Source: Globodera rostochiensis
Taxonomy: Eukaryota; Nematoda; Chromadorea; Rhabditida; Heteroderidae
Assembly (NCBI GenBank): GCA_018350325.1
Contig: JAEVLN010000037.1
Span: 186,001 to 250,000, forward strand
DNA: 64,000 bases
Reading direction: 5' to 3'
Shown one piece after another: positions 37,474 to 50,000 of this stretch; position 1 is the first letter of the stretch; each line of letters begins with the position of its first letter. The notes below the pieces were generated by a model that was given only the letters and a program-made list of their open reading frames with translations, was not told the DNA's origin and did not search any database. The position numbers were made by a program, and so were the translations under genes.

Positions 37474-40400
37474 TTTTGTGCGTTGAATTTATTTGATTTT
37501 GGTTTGTAAATCTACATAAATATTTTCATTAATCGAGAAAAAAATCAACGAGACCGCCCATTTTGGTCTGTTCATTCTCGAAAGTGAATTCCCGCCGATC
37601 TTTTGCCAATTTGGTCTTGGTGTGCCTCGGGGGGAAGACCCCACAATTTTATTTGCATATTTTTGTGCCAGCATTTATTTAAGTTTTGATGGACAACGCG
37701 CATGAAATTCAAGAGATAAAATATTTTTATCAAAAAAGAAAATACCAAAAAAAGTCATAAATCACATTTTTCGGAAAATTCAGGTTTTAAAAAATATTTT
37801 TGATTAATTTTGATGAAACTGAGTCTGATAAAGACATTAATTAAAGCAATAAAAATTTCTGGGCTGATGCCAGCGGACGCGTGACTTAATGTTTTTCGTA
37901 AATAAATAGAAATTGTTAAATAAAACTTCTCGTACGGTAAATTTGCTTGTAATAAGTTGTTTGAAGTCTTATACAAAAAAAAATATATTTATATAAATTA
38001 CAATGTATTTTAATGGTTAATTTTAAATAAATTTTTTCAATAAACTAAAAAACGAAAATCTTTTTCAATAAAAAAAGTTCAAACAAAAAAAAGCTAAAAA
38101 AAACTATGAAACCCAGTTGGTCATTTTTTAAGGATTATTTATTATTTAATTTACTAAAAAAATAAAATAGAAAATTTTGTTATAAAAAAAAGATTTTTCA
38201 AACCCTATAAAATAACAATCCTCCACCTGCTGGCTAATCTCCGCCTTGGGAAAGATAACCAGGCCCCTCTCTCTTAATTATAAATATTTTCAATTTTATA
38301 ATTTTAACCGCACCCTGACCAAAGAAGCTTTAGAGTTTTGTGATTTTTTTTTAAATTTTGGAAAATAATGGTAAAAAGATCATGATGATCAACTTCGCCG
38401 ATTACGCAGTGAGATCATTTTCAAGAAGAATAACTGACTGAATTTGGTGAAAACGACGAAGAATGTCGGGACGGTGGGGGTGGAGAGAGCAATAAAAATT
38501 TTGGGGAACGCCGTTTCGCTCGTAAAAATGGACGAGAAAAAAGTGCCGACACCAAAAACAGCCCCGGAGGGGTCAAATTCTTGTCTGCGGATCAACGGTC
38601 GTCAAATTCTCTATTAGGCGAAGGAACCAAACAGTGATCAACATGGTAATAATTCAGAATTTGATGAGACGACAAAAAATTTAAAAAATTGCGAAAATGC
38701 CCAATTGATGTTGAAAATGGCATATACAGTAATCAACAGAGATACTGTATTAGTATGACAAGGCGTTTCGCGTTCAAAGGCTAGTGACACATTATGTTGA
38801 GATAAAGCAATTTTTGATGATCAAAAATGTGAGATTTTTGGATAGTGAATGAAAAATTGCAAAATGGGGTGGTCAAAAAAACATAAATATTATTAAGAAA
38901 ATATGAATAAAAAATATTTAATGAAATTTCAAAAATAAATTTAAATTAAAAGTAATGAAATAATCTGCTGAAGAGCAATTTAAACAAAATCAATGTTTTC
39001 TGTCCTGAAGAAAGTTAAAAGTAAGTAATATTGCCGCGACGTTTAATCTGTGTTCATTGAAGTCATAAGTTACACTGATCGAAAGCTATTTGATCATCGG
39101 CTTTGAGGATGGGTGAGGAGGAGGAGGGGGGGGGGGGGGGGAATGAAATTAAATGAAATAATTTTATTATTTAATTTGATAAATTTAAGCAATTACATGC
39201 TAAAAGAAACAAACAAATAATTTAGAATTAGGACGACTTTTAGTCAATATAAATCAATATTTCGCCATTTTTCCATTTTTTGAGAAAAATGCATTCAAAC
39301 CAAAATTTAAAAAAAAAGAGTTTTTCTTGGACCAAAAATGCACCCCCAAAGATAGACATTTTCCCTAAAAAATTTTGATTTGATATTTTTTTATAATTTT
39401 TTCCAATACATGTGAAAAATATTATATTTACAATTGTGAGAGCAAAATTAATAAAGATAGATGAATTTTGAAGGGTTTTACGCATAAATTGATTAGCAGT
39501 TTTTGCACATTTTTAAATCAATATTTTGGTACTTTTTGGCGTTTTTGGTCATATTTTGGGGGTTTTTTTGATCAATGTTTTGGGGGTTGGTCAATGTTTT
39601 GGGGGGTTTTTGGTCAATGTTTTAAGTCAATATTTTACATTTTTAAATCAAATAAATCCCAAGGTCACGAATGATGGACTAAAAATAAAATCTTTTTTTT
39701 TGAATATTTCAGTTTTTTGTTTTGTTTGTTTTGGTGGCTTTTGAAAAAATTTTTTTTTGATAGAGAATTTCTCGCAGAAAAGGGAAAAAAATTCTCACAA
39801 ATTGATGACGCGCCGATCAGTTTGATCAATCACCAATTTTTTTTCCACCAATTCTCATTCATTTGAGGGTTCCCCTGCTCTTTTTCATAAATTGGTGGTG
39901 GTATATGTTGTGCAATTTCCCATAAAAATGTTTCCTTGAAATGCAATGGCCGAGAACATTTCCCGTACTATCAAATTCATTTAAAACGAAGCAGAAATGA
40001 TTGCCCCGGAGGGGTTTCCCCGAACAATAATAAATAACACTTTTGCAAAAATGTCAATTAGGTAACAATTTTTTGTCCGTTGCCTTGTGATTTTGTATGT
40101 ACTTGGAGGTCGTCACAAAATTTTCCTTTTAACAAAACAGAGTTTACGAGTTTTTTGGGCACTGGAATTCCCACACCCAAAGATTCTTCAGTGAAATGAG
40201 CTCGTGATTTAAATGCAGGAAATGAGCAGTTTTTAATTTATTTTTTGATCAGTAGAGCAAATACTGATTATTAAATTCAAAAAATTGTGAGAAGAATAAG
40301 AAAAAACTTTTTAGCTACAATAAAAATGAAATTTTTAAGTAAATTATAAAAGCGCTAAACTTAAAAATTCGTAAACAGTCATTCAAAGATTTCGACTCTT

Positions 40401-40584
40401 GAAAAATTCAGTGCCGATCTTGATCCAGCGGATCGTTAATCACAATCAGCCAAAATCTCATTCTCGATCGTTGGTCGTTAATGCTAAAGATCAGTCATCT
40501 GTGGCATATCTCGATACAATTTCGATACTTCATTTTCTTCTGCTGATTGTTCTGCTTCTTATTGTTGCCTCTGCTGCTGTGCCG
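37474..40584. other. 3.1-kb AT-rich gene-free stretch
   Basis: Upstream of the glutaminase start and downstream of the receptor gene, both on the minus strand. No exon with domain or splice support. A short hydrophobic minus-strand frame at 38389-38595 and a TTTTGGGG-rich patch at 39530-39640 are noted but unsupported. A G run lies at 39124-39141. Confidence 0.5.
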
Positions 40585-42715
40585 CTATGAATTGGTCCGA
40601 TGTGCCATGGTTGTCTGGCACTTCAGTCTCAACAGCGACATAAATTGTCGACGAAGAGCCTTGCTAAAGATGAGGCGAAGAATTGAAGGAGCAATCGATT
40701 GAAGGCAAAAGCTTAAAATAAAGTTTTTAAAATGTATTAAATCGAATTTTTTTTACATTAGCATAACTGACAAATCGGACCATTTGCCCTGCGGTCCAAT
40801 ACCTCCATTAATGATCAAAAGCTGTCCTAAACAAATTGGAACAAATATCTGATCAAACTCTTTAAAAAATTATTTAAATTCAGTGAATTGGATGAATGCA
40901 AAAATTTTCCCCATCAATTGATCAGAGTTTGATCAGATCACGTCAAAACGGTGCCGGAACACAATAACAATTATAAAATTTCAAATTCTCGTTCCGTACC
41001 GACGATGAAGATCAGCGCGTTCACACAGCATGGAATTACAAGTCGAAGCTCCATGGAATGTGACGCTTCTGCACTACTCACTAATCGCAGAATGTTCACG
41101 GTCCGGATCAGAATATTGTTGTTGCTGAACATATAAATTTATGAAGCTTTTCAGCTTCTGAACTTTTGAGAAAACCTGTAGCTTCGTTGTTGCAAAATGC
41201 CTTGGGTATTTTTAGGATTAAGCTCAATTTCGTCTGAAGACCTTCTCGTGCCATTAACGTCGGCAACATTACTTTTAGATTGGTTGTTGTTGTTGTTGTT
41301 GTTGTTGTTGAGTTTATTCTGCGTTTGGCATTTAGCAGAAAATTTGGGCTTTAAAACGGCATTTACAAATCGGAGTCGTACCTTTTGGAAAGTTGAAATT
41401 TTGGAGAATATGTAAATGTTTACAGCTTTTTTTGTGAAAATGATTAATGCCGTGGATGCATAAATTAGCAAATATGCTACGATGACAATTCCATTCAATG
41501 CCAGATACATTGTTCGAGTGCCCGATTCGGCATAAGCTACCCAATCACAAGTCATTCCGTATGTTCCAGCCTCGTACCAAACCATGACAAACCTGCATTT
41601 ATGAAGAAATCTTTTAATATAAATTTTTTAATATTTTTAATTAATTAGTTTAAATCCTCATTTTGTGCCAAAATTTATTCCTAATGTCTATGTGCCAATG
41701 CCGACCATGGCACACTGTTCATCGCCCAGCTTTGTGCCAGCGCAAACGTCCACACGACGATGCCGCCCGTCCAACAAGTCGACTGACGACAAAGTAAGCG
41801 AAAATGGAGCGGGAACACCACACAAGCAAATCGGCTAATGCCGATCAGAACGTTCATGTAGCAGCCGGCATACCACACAGTGTCGGCCAAAATGTGCAGG
41901 CCGTACTTCCATGCCGTCAATGGGCCAAGCACGACGGCACAAACACATTGACACCTTTTAAGGGGCGGGAATGGCACTTGAGACATTATGGCCAAAGAAT
42001 AGACAGGAAACAGTCTTGATCAGGATTTCTAAACGAGATCTCGTTCAATCCCGACCGAACAATACGGCATTTGAAATGCAATGAAAATTGCAAACCGGGA
42101 ACGATGCCAAACAAAAGCAGCAAATTAAAGTCAGCAATTGAGAGGATGATAAAGAAGCAGAATCCGATCACTTTCTTCATCAGCTTGATCATGGCTATCA
42201 CTTCGACAATGAGCAGAAGAATGCCTGCAAATAGCGTTGAATTTGATCACAAATCTTCGTCAATCAAGTAGAAGAAAAAATTGGCTATTTTTCAGTAATT
42301 TGATCAAAATAATATTCTATTCTTTCAATACCCAAGAGGACTGATGGGAGTTTATAACTTTTGAATGTTCCAAAAAATTTGTTTTGTTCGGTTTCGGTTA
42401 GATCAAAAGCGATTTTTTGGGATTAAGATCGGGACTCCGGCTATTCCGATTTCGCCAATCCCGAAAATTCTTCAAAAATAGTCGGTTTAGATCCCTGGTT
42501 CGGAACCCCAACAAATCCCGATCATTCGGAGATTTTTTTTTTTTTGGGGATTTCGAGGGATTTACCGCTTTTATTAAAAAAATTACAACCAAATTTGGTG
42601 AACGTTATATAAGTACATATTTCCCACCTGTCAAAGCGGTTAACAAAAGTGCAGAACCGGCCAAAAGGTCGTCGATGGATTGGGCAATGATCGGAGATGG
42701 GTCCACAAATGGCAT
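40585..42715 (-). CDS. 7TM chemoreceptor, srx/srsx-like
   Basis: Seven exons, 42715-42628, 42224-42066, 41976-41706, 41592-41176, 41124-41000, 40826-40757 and 40711-40585, join in frame to 418 residues. Seven hydrophobic segments are visible: GILLLIVEVIAMI, IGFCFFIILSIADFN, the TM3 region ending GISRFACVVFPL (DRY position), IVVWTFALAQSW, ALNGIVIVAYLLIYASTALI, LVIPCCVNALIFIVG and the TM7 stretch CLQSIAPSILRLIF. The third intracellular loop is unusually long and carries nine Asn in a row plus a Ser/Arg-rich stretch. A 63-bp segment in that exon (41381-41319) has GT and AG borders and a length divisible by three, so it may be spliced or retained. Likely a sensory-neuron receptor. Exact family (srx, srsx or FMRFamide-like) is not settled. 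Confidence 0.8.
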
Positions 42716-44895
42716 TTGATAAAAGTAATAGCTTATTCTATGCATAATGTGACAAATGAACACCAAATCAAACAATTAGATACTGACAAATGAGCGTAAA
42801 CAAAAAGCATGTTTATAAAATTAAAATCGTAGATTTTTTTAAGTAAAAAGTTAAATAATTGGCACAATAAACGCAGACATTTGACAATGAGATATGGACA
42901 AATAGCATTTTGTTAAAATACGTAAATTTAATAATTAGTCTCATAAATTGCTATTTAATCGGTTCTTTGTTTTAAGTTGAATTTAAAAATAAGACTTTTT
43001 TTTTGGAAAACAATTTATACTTTCTAATTTTTGAATATTTGACGCAAAATTTAATATTATTTTGCTGTAAATGGCAAATATTTTGCTGATTTTATTATCT
43101 TTAATAAATCAATTTGAATTAATTGTCAGCTTTTTCTTACCAAAATTTTTTAGATTATTTTGTTTGATTCGTTACAAAAAGCAATTAGCCTTTAATTTAT
43201 TTTTGAGTATGAAAAGGCTTTCTTGAACCCAAAAAAAAATTATTAAAATTGAGTAATTGTGGAGTCTTTCTCCTATTTTTATATTCACAATATTTATACC
43301 AAATTTGGTAATTCTGTCTGGCCATACGGAAGTTCCATTTTTGTCAACAATTCTTTTAAGTGATTAATCAAATGTTATTCATTGCTAAAATGCCATCATA
43401 AGCTGGTTCGGCCGTGCCAAAACTAAGGCTAAATTTAACATTAATTAGAGCAGATGGAAAAAGGTTGTCATTCACGTTCAATTGCTGTACAAATAGTGCC
43501 AAATAAAGCTGAGTTGTGCCATCAAATATTTACATTCATTTGAAAATAAGAAAACAAAATGCCATTATAGAAAAAACGAAAAAGAGGTAATCATTTTGCG
43601 AATAAGCTGTTTTTTTAAATGGAAAAATGATAACAAAAAAAAATTAATATATTATAGAATTAATACTGCAATAAAAGGATTGTTAATTTAAAATTAAATT
43701 AACATTTTAATTATTTTTAATTTTTAAAATATTATTATTCAAAAATATAGTGTCTTATGCGGCCGATTTAAGTTTATTTGTTGACCTTTTAAAATCAAAT
43801 TAATAAAAGGTGTTTTCGTTAAATTTAATTTTACAAATTGTTTATAAATTAAAGTTTCAACTTTCCAATTTAATAATATTCATTTTTATCAAATCTTCTC
43901 GTTCTCAATTATAAAAATAAATATTTCTCTACAAAATTTCACTAAAAATAGCGCTCTGGCCAAATGAAATTTTGCAAAAATACACATAAATAAATAATTT
44001 TTGTTTGCCCGCTTTGCTCAGACTGTGTAAATAATAAAAATATTCTCCGTTATCCCCAACACTGATCTTTGACTTTTTGTTACGAAATTTGAGAAGCTTT
44101 GACTAATTCATTGTTTAAAAGTTTACTTAAATGCAATCATCCGTTTAATAAGAAAATGAAATTAAATAAATTTTGATCTTTCGATGAAGTTACTCCAAGT
44201 ATATATTATCGTATAATTTGAAATTTAAAACCAAAAAAAATTTCAAACTCTCAATTTGTCTTATAAAATTTGCCAAAAATATTATAACTAAGTGAGAAGT
44301 TTGCTGGGCCCGGACTTTTGTGTTTGTTTATTCTTCAACAATCAAATGGGACAGTGATGAAAATGCTGTTGCAAGTTGGGGCAGAACAGTGACTGATGGG
44401 AAGGAAGAGAGGGGGGAGTGAAGGGGGTCGGATGAGAAGAAGAAGAGGAAGACGAGATGAAGAAGTGTGGGACGAGAGGGACAATGTGACGGGACGAAGA
44501 AGGTGGAGGTGTGCAGAAAAGGAAGATGTGTCGAAGTGTGTGAAAAGGGGGGAAAGTGTCGAAGTGTCCCTGGCCCCCTGGGCGATCCAAAGCCTTTAAA
44601 CCCTTCGGTGGGAGGAGCTGATGGTGGGAATGGCCAAACGATGATGCGACGCCACTGAGTGAGGGGGGGGGACGCCCGGGGGGGGGGGTGTGTGAGCGAT
44701 GTGACTGTTGCCGTTGGACGGATGAGAAAGAGAGAGTTGGTGTAATGGATGAATATGTTAATGGCGGAATTGATCGATGCTTACAACTATATTTTTGCAT
44801 CTTTCTTTTAATAGTGAGCAATTTTAAAACTACCAAAGGCGAATCAGGATTCTTAAAAAAGATTTATTTAAATTTTAGCAAATATATTTTTAATA
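42716..44895. other. AT-rich spacer with one GC-rich island
   Basis: 42716-44330 is AT-rich and shows no exon. 44342-44836 is a purine-rich island (GAAGAAG, GGGG) that produces a Pro/Ser/His-rich frame on the minus strand, which I judge compositional. G runs lie at 44664-44690. Confidence 0.5.
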
Positions 44896-46171
44896 ATGGA
44901 AATGCAACAATTGGAGCTGAATTTGCCAACATCCAGTGATAGCAATGACTCCGAAAACAAATCAGAAATACCGTTACATTCAAAAGGTTGAAAAACATTT
45001 ATTTAAATGAATTTTAGTTGTGTTTGAATTTTTTAATTAGGATTATTTAATTTTTTTTTTTTTTTGTAAATTTCCGTTTCAATTTGTTGGTTTTGTTTTT
45101 GAATCTGTCAAAATTTCCTAGAAAGTGTGGCGTTCTATCGTGACCCGTACAACAAGCCTGAACTTGAGCACACGCTTCGTGGTGCGGAACTTGTCTTGTT
45201 CGTCTTCTTCTACATATTGGGCTTATGCACAATTGTCGTACTTCTTGGTAGGGAAAAAACTAGAGCCAGGATTTTTGAAAAATCCCGGGGATCAGGATCA
45301 GGATTTCGGAATGAACAGGATCAGGATTTTGGAAATGCCCAGGATCAGGATTTCGGAATGAACAGGATCAGGATTTTGGAAATGCCCAGGATCAGGATTT
45401 CGGAATGAACAGGATCAGGATTTTGGAAATGCCCAGGATCAGGATTTCGGAATGAACAGGATCAGGATTTTGGAAATGCCCAGGATCAGGATTTCGGAAA
45501 TGCCCAGGATCAGGATTTCGGAATGAACAGGATCAGGATTTCGGAATGAACAGGATCAGGATTTTGGAAATGCCCAGGATCAGGATTTCGGAAATGCCCA
45601 GGATCAGGATTTCGGAAATGCCCAGGATCAGGATTTCGGAATGAACAGGATCAGGATTTTGGAAATGCCCAGGATCAGGATTTCGGAATGAACAGGATCA
45701 GGATTTCGGAATGAACAGGATCAGGATTTTGGAAATGCCCAGGATCAGGATTATGGAAATGCCCAGGATCAGGATTTCGTAAATGACCAGGATCAGGATT
45801 TCGGAATGAACAGGATCAGGATTTCGGAAATGACCAGAATCAGGATTTTGGAAATGCCCAGGATCAGGATTTTGGAAATGCCCAGGATCAGGTTTTCGCA
45901 AATCATCAGGATCAGGATTTACCAGGATTAAAATCCTTGTTTCCAGGATATCCTGATCCCGGGGCTTCGAAGAACATACCAGGTTCCGGATCAGGAGAGT
46001 CCTGGAAAATCCTGGTCTGGATCCAAAGCCAGTCCGGGCTCTAGAAAAAACAAACATTTTTTCGATAAAAACAAATTTTTAGAAAAATTGATGCCAGTTG
46101 TGTGGACGGACGAGCAGCATTTCTTGGAGCAGAGACGGCGAGAAGAAATTTTTAACAGACAAAAACTGTGA
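44896..46171 (+). CDS. small single-pass membrane protein
   Basis: Three exons, 44896-44986, 45122-45247 and 46083-46171, join in phase 1 at both junctions to 101 residues. The N-terminus is Ser/Asn/Asp-rich and polar. Exon 2 encodes YRDPYNKPELEH and one strong TM segment (LVLFVFFYILGLCTIVVLL). Exon 3 encodes a short charged tail (FLEQRRREEIFNRQKL). No signal peptide, so it is probably a type II or tail-oriented membrane protein; function unknown. Intron 2 is almost entirely a 783-bp hAT-like element. Confidence 0.7.
45261..46043. mobile_element. hAT-like MITE, 783 bp, with internal minisatellite
   Basis: Ends TAGAGCCAGGAT and GGGCTCTA. Flanks GAAAAAAC at 45253-45260 and 46044-46051 are identical. 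Nearly all of the interior (about 45290-45925) is a 24-26 bp minisatellite, AGGATCAGGATTTCGGAA followed by TGAAC or ATGCCC, about 25 copies. Confidence 0.95.
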
Positions 46172-47044
46172 CGCGTATAAATGTGAAAATCGAAATTCGT
46201 TAAATTGAGAGTCAAAAGTGCATAAAATTGATGCTTCGAACTCTGCAACAAATTTGTTAATTAACTTTAGCTTCTCCATACAAAAATCAGCCAATTTTTA
46301 TAAAATTTCGGATTTAATTTTCGGATTTTTTGCCTAAAAGTCCAGAATCCGGACCCAAAATGTCCAGAAATCCGAAATCCGTTGACATCCCCAGTATCGA
46401 CAGACAGAAGCTGAGAAAAAGAATTATATTTGAATTTAAATTTTTGAACCTAATTTTCGAAAAAAGTCCCATTCTTGAGTCTCAAAAATTCTCATGTTTT
46501 TGGGGGTTTTGTCTTGGTCTCAGTTCTCGGGGTTAATTTTCGGTTCTCGAGTCTTGGTAAATTTTACTTTTTGAGCATCCCTAGTTAACCGAATCGTTCG
46601 GTTTTGGTTAAACGTAGAGCCCGGACTTGAGCTTCGAGCGAGATCTCGAGTCGAGATTTTTCGAGATCTCGAGTCGAGATTTTTCGAGATCTCGAGACGA
46701 GATTCTCGAAAAAGCAAGAGATTCTCGGAAACTCGTTTGAATTTGAACTAAGTTACGACCACCCATTCTGTACTCAATCTATTCCGATCAAAATTTGAAA
46801 ATCCAATAAATTTTAATGGGAAACAGATATTTTATGAGCGATTTTACTAACAACAATATTTATGGCAGTTAAAAGTATAAGTAGATTTAATGAGGGTAGC
46901 TTTTAGTCTCACCATGTATTCATTTTCACTAAATGTGAACATTTAATAATGAAGGCGGCTTTTATTCTCACCATGCATTCATTTTCACTAAAAGTGAACA
47001 TTTTTAATCAAATTCAGCCATTTTACCCGAATAATCAAGCCGAA
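46172..47044. other. spacer upstream of the protease gene
   Basis: Contains a CTCGG-cored fragment ending CATCCCTA (about 46470-46566) and a GAGATCTCGAGTCGA block starting TAGAGCCCGGACTTGAG (46615-46735, right end not seen). Two direct copies of a ~60-bp AT-rich phrase with CTCACCATG(T/C)ATTCATTTTC lie at 46895-47000. No exon. Confidence 0.5.
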
Positions 47045-50000
47045 ATGTATTTGATTGTGGTTTTTTTATTCGGTATGAATTTTGAATGTTAAATTTTTTG
47101 TCAAATTAATTTTTTGCCAGGACTACTACACGCCTCTGCTTCTTTGAAAAAGCATAAGGCCTTTAAATTTGCACCGGCCAAATGGACACCCGGCTCTGGA
47201 GTATACGGTAACAATACGGTTAGTGTCAGTTCGGCACTGATTGTTTCGGCGCCGACAGGCTCAAAACTGATTTATTGTCAAATATCTTTCGAAAACACTT
47301 TGTCTGTAAATGCCTACAAAACTATAATGAAAATAGCTTAATAATTTAATTTAAACCAAAAAAGTTATAGCTTAGTTTGCCAAGAAAAAAAAGATAGCGG
47401 CTTCTCACAACTTTATTAGTCTATAACTTTTTTTGAAATGAGACAAATTGACTAGATTTCGTTGAATAAATAAATAGAGCATTTGAATTACCTATTTAAT
47501 TTTGACGGCATCGAAACAATTGCCGAGCTGAGCAGTTCCGTAACAAAATTGTACACATTTCAATTTAAATGCTTTTATGCAAAATTATATTGTTGGTTGT
47601 TTAAGAGGCAATCCAAATTAGGGTTGCTCCCCGAGCCCTCGGGAACGGAAAACGTCGGGGTCGGGGTTTTCGTCCCCGACCAAAAAAGTCGGGGTTCGGG
47701 GTTTTTCCCAGCAAAAACCCCGAAAAATTAAAAATAAGTCGGGGTTCGGGGACGGGGAGCTACCCTAATCCAAACCCAAAAATACAAAATTGCTATTTAG
47801 GCATTATGAGCAATTTAGATTAATTGAAGTGCCAAATTAGTTAGATTAAAATGGCAAATTGACTAATCAACGTTTAATTGATTAACTAATCAAAATCAAA
47901 ATATATTATTTTCAAATTGACCCGGTTTAAAATAGGAGGAAATCCTATTCTTTCTACTAGTGTTCGGCACGGTACGGTATTACCGCGGTATTTTTCGGTA
48001 TTACCGCGGTATTTTTTTCGGTATTACCGATTCGGTATACCGACCGAAGAAATTTTGGGATTTCGGTTTTTTTTCGGTATCGGTATTATACCGAAATACC
48101 GATACCGAATACCGACCAAGATATCTCTGACTGGAATACCGCGGTATTTTCGGTATTTTTCGGTATTACCGCGGTATTTTTCGGTATTACCGCGGTATTT
48201 TTTATCGGTATTTTATCGAAATACCGATACCGAAAAAATTGTGAGATTTCGGTTTTTTTTCGGTATCGGTATTATACCGAAATACCGATACCGAATACCG
48301 AAAAACCCCATTTGCCGAACACTACTTTCTACAGATGCCGCCCGTTGTGGTCTGCCGTTTCATGCCAACAACAATGTTCCATCAACAAATGCCAAACTTC
48401 AACGGCGGTCGAAACGCTTCTGTAATGACGGAGAGCGCAACCGTAAAATTCAAGGAGGTCAAGCGGCCGAAGAAGGCCAATTTCCTTGGGCCGTCGCATT
48501 AGCACGTGGCGAGGCAGCCAAAAGTATTCAGAAAAAAAACGTTTTTTTTTCTGACAAAAAAAATAGAAATAAAATTTCAGAAAAATTTTTTTGTACCGGA
48601 ACCCTCGTGTCCAAGCGTCATGTGCTCACAGCTGCGCATTGCTTTGCAAATGAGGAGTTTGCACTCCAGCTGTGCTCATGCGGGTAAATTTGTCATTTTT
48701 CTTGAAGAGTTTCTATGAATTTTGAATCACGCGATATTTATGCGGCGCGCTCACATAATGTCGAAACCACGAAATGTCGAAAAAAAAAAATTTTTTTCAA
48801 AGTCGATAAAAAGATTTTGTTAGGGGTATACAAGGGCGTAGAATCCGAATCTGACCTCCATTTCGAATCCCTGATCCAAACTCGAACTTTTTTTCCAATT
48901 CAACAAATTTCTAAAATTAATTTTGGAGCTTAAAATCAATCAAGAAGCATGAATTCGGGTCCGGGATCCAGAATTGGGCGAAATGGAAATCAGATTCGGG
49001 TTCTACGGCCCAGAACCCACTAGAAAACCTATTTTGAATTTTCGAAAAAATGTTCGAATCCGGGCCCGGGGTTCGAAAATTGTTCAAAATAGGGGTCAGA
49101 TACGAATTCTACACCCTTGTATACCCCTAACAAAATCTAAAATCAATTTTGGAGCTCAAAATCGATCAAGAAGTTTATGCTAAACGATGTTTGAATATTT
49201 TTTTAGCATTGTGACAGCAAAGGAAATGGAATTGGTTTTAAATGAGACAACTGTTTCCATTGGGTCCATTTGCATGGACGACTACAAACTGAAGGGTTTG
49301 TGCAAATCGGAACGTCGGCAGCAGTTTCGAGTGAAAACGTGCTTGATTTCTTTTTGAATTTAAATTTTAAAATAATTCCGATCAATTCTGATCATAATCT
49401 GATTGATTACCTATCACTCTGATCAGTTGTGATCAAATTGTTTAAGCGCCACATATTTGCACTTTTACAACGGCAAATGCTGTGGCAACGACTTTGCCCT
49501 GCTGGAGTTGGACGTGGACAGTGAAGGGGTTCCGGCCAATTTGGCCAATCATATCGTAATGCCCACAAAATTAAAACAAAAAATTGCCAAATTTTATAAT
49601 CAAAAATTCAAAATTTTAGTGTCTGCCACAACTTAATGCATTCGAAGCATTCAGTTGGCATAATGCCCATCCTGTGTCATACGGATGGGGACGAGACAGT
49701 AATTTTTTTATTGTTAAACTACAATATGCTGAAAAATTTTCACAAAACGAGTTGTTTACCCTTAGTAAAATTTTTGAAAAAATCCAGATGGTCGAGACTT
49801 CGATTTTTTCTGTATTTTTGGTCAAGAATATCCCAGACCCAGCCTTTTTTGAAATCCAATCCAGGATTTTTTCAAAAGGTCAGCTCTATAAACTACAATA
49901 TGTATCAGGGATGGGAATCGCGCCGGAAAAAAGCGATCGGCGATCTGCGTTCATCGGCGATAATGCGAACGGCGATCTGCGATCTCAAATTAATGCGATC

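Noticed and set aside
37289..37486. Plus-strand membrane-protein frame ([16 protein letters not shown])
   Set aside because: The minus strand gives glutaminase exon 1 here with a matching splice phase to exon 2, so the plus frame is a shadow.
44342..44836. Minus-strand Pro/Ser/His-rich frame of about 165 residues
   Set aside because: It lies in a purine-rich island with G runs, lacks splice logic and domains, and looks compositional.
47917..48300. Frame rich in RYFSVLPRYF repeats joined to the protease exon
   Set aside because: This is the translated 367-bp MITE in intron 2; the exon starts at 48335 after CTTTCTACAG, and the signal peptide lies in exons 1-2 upstream.
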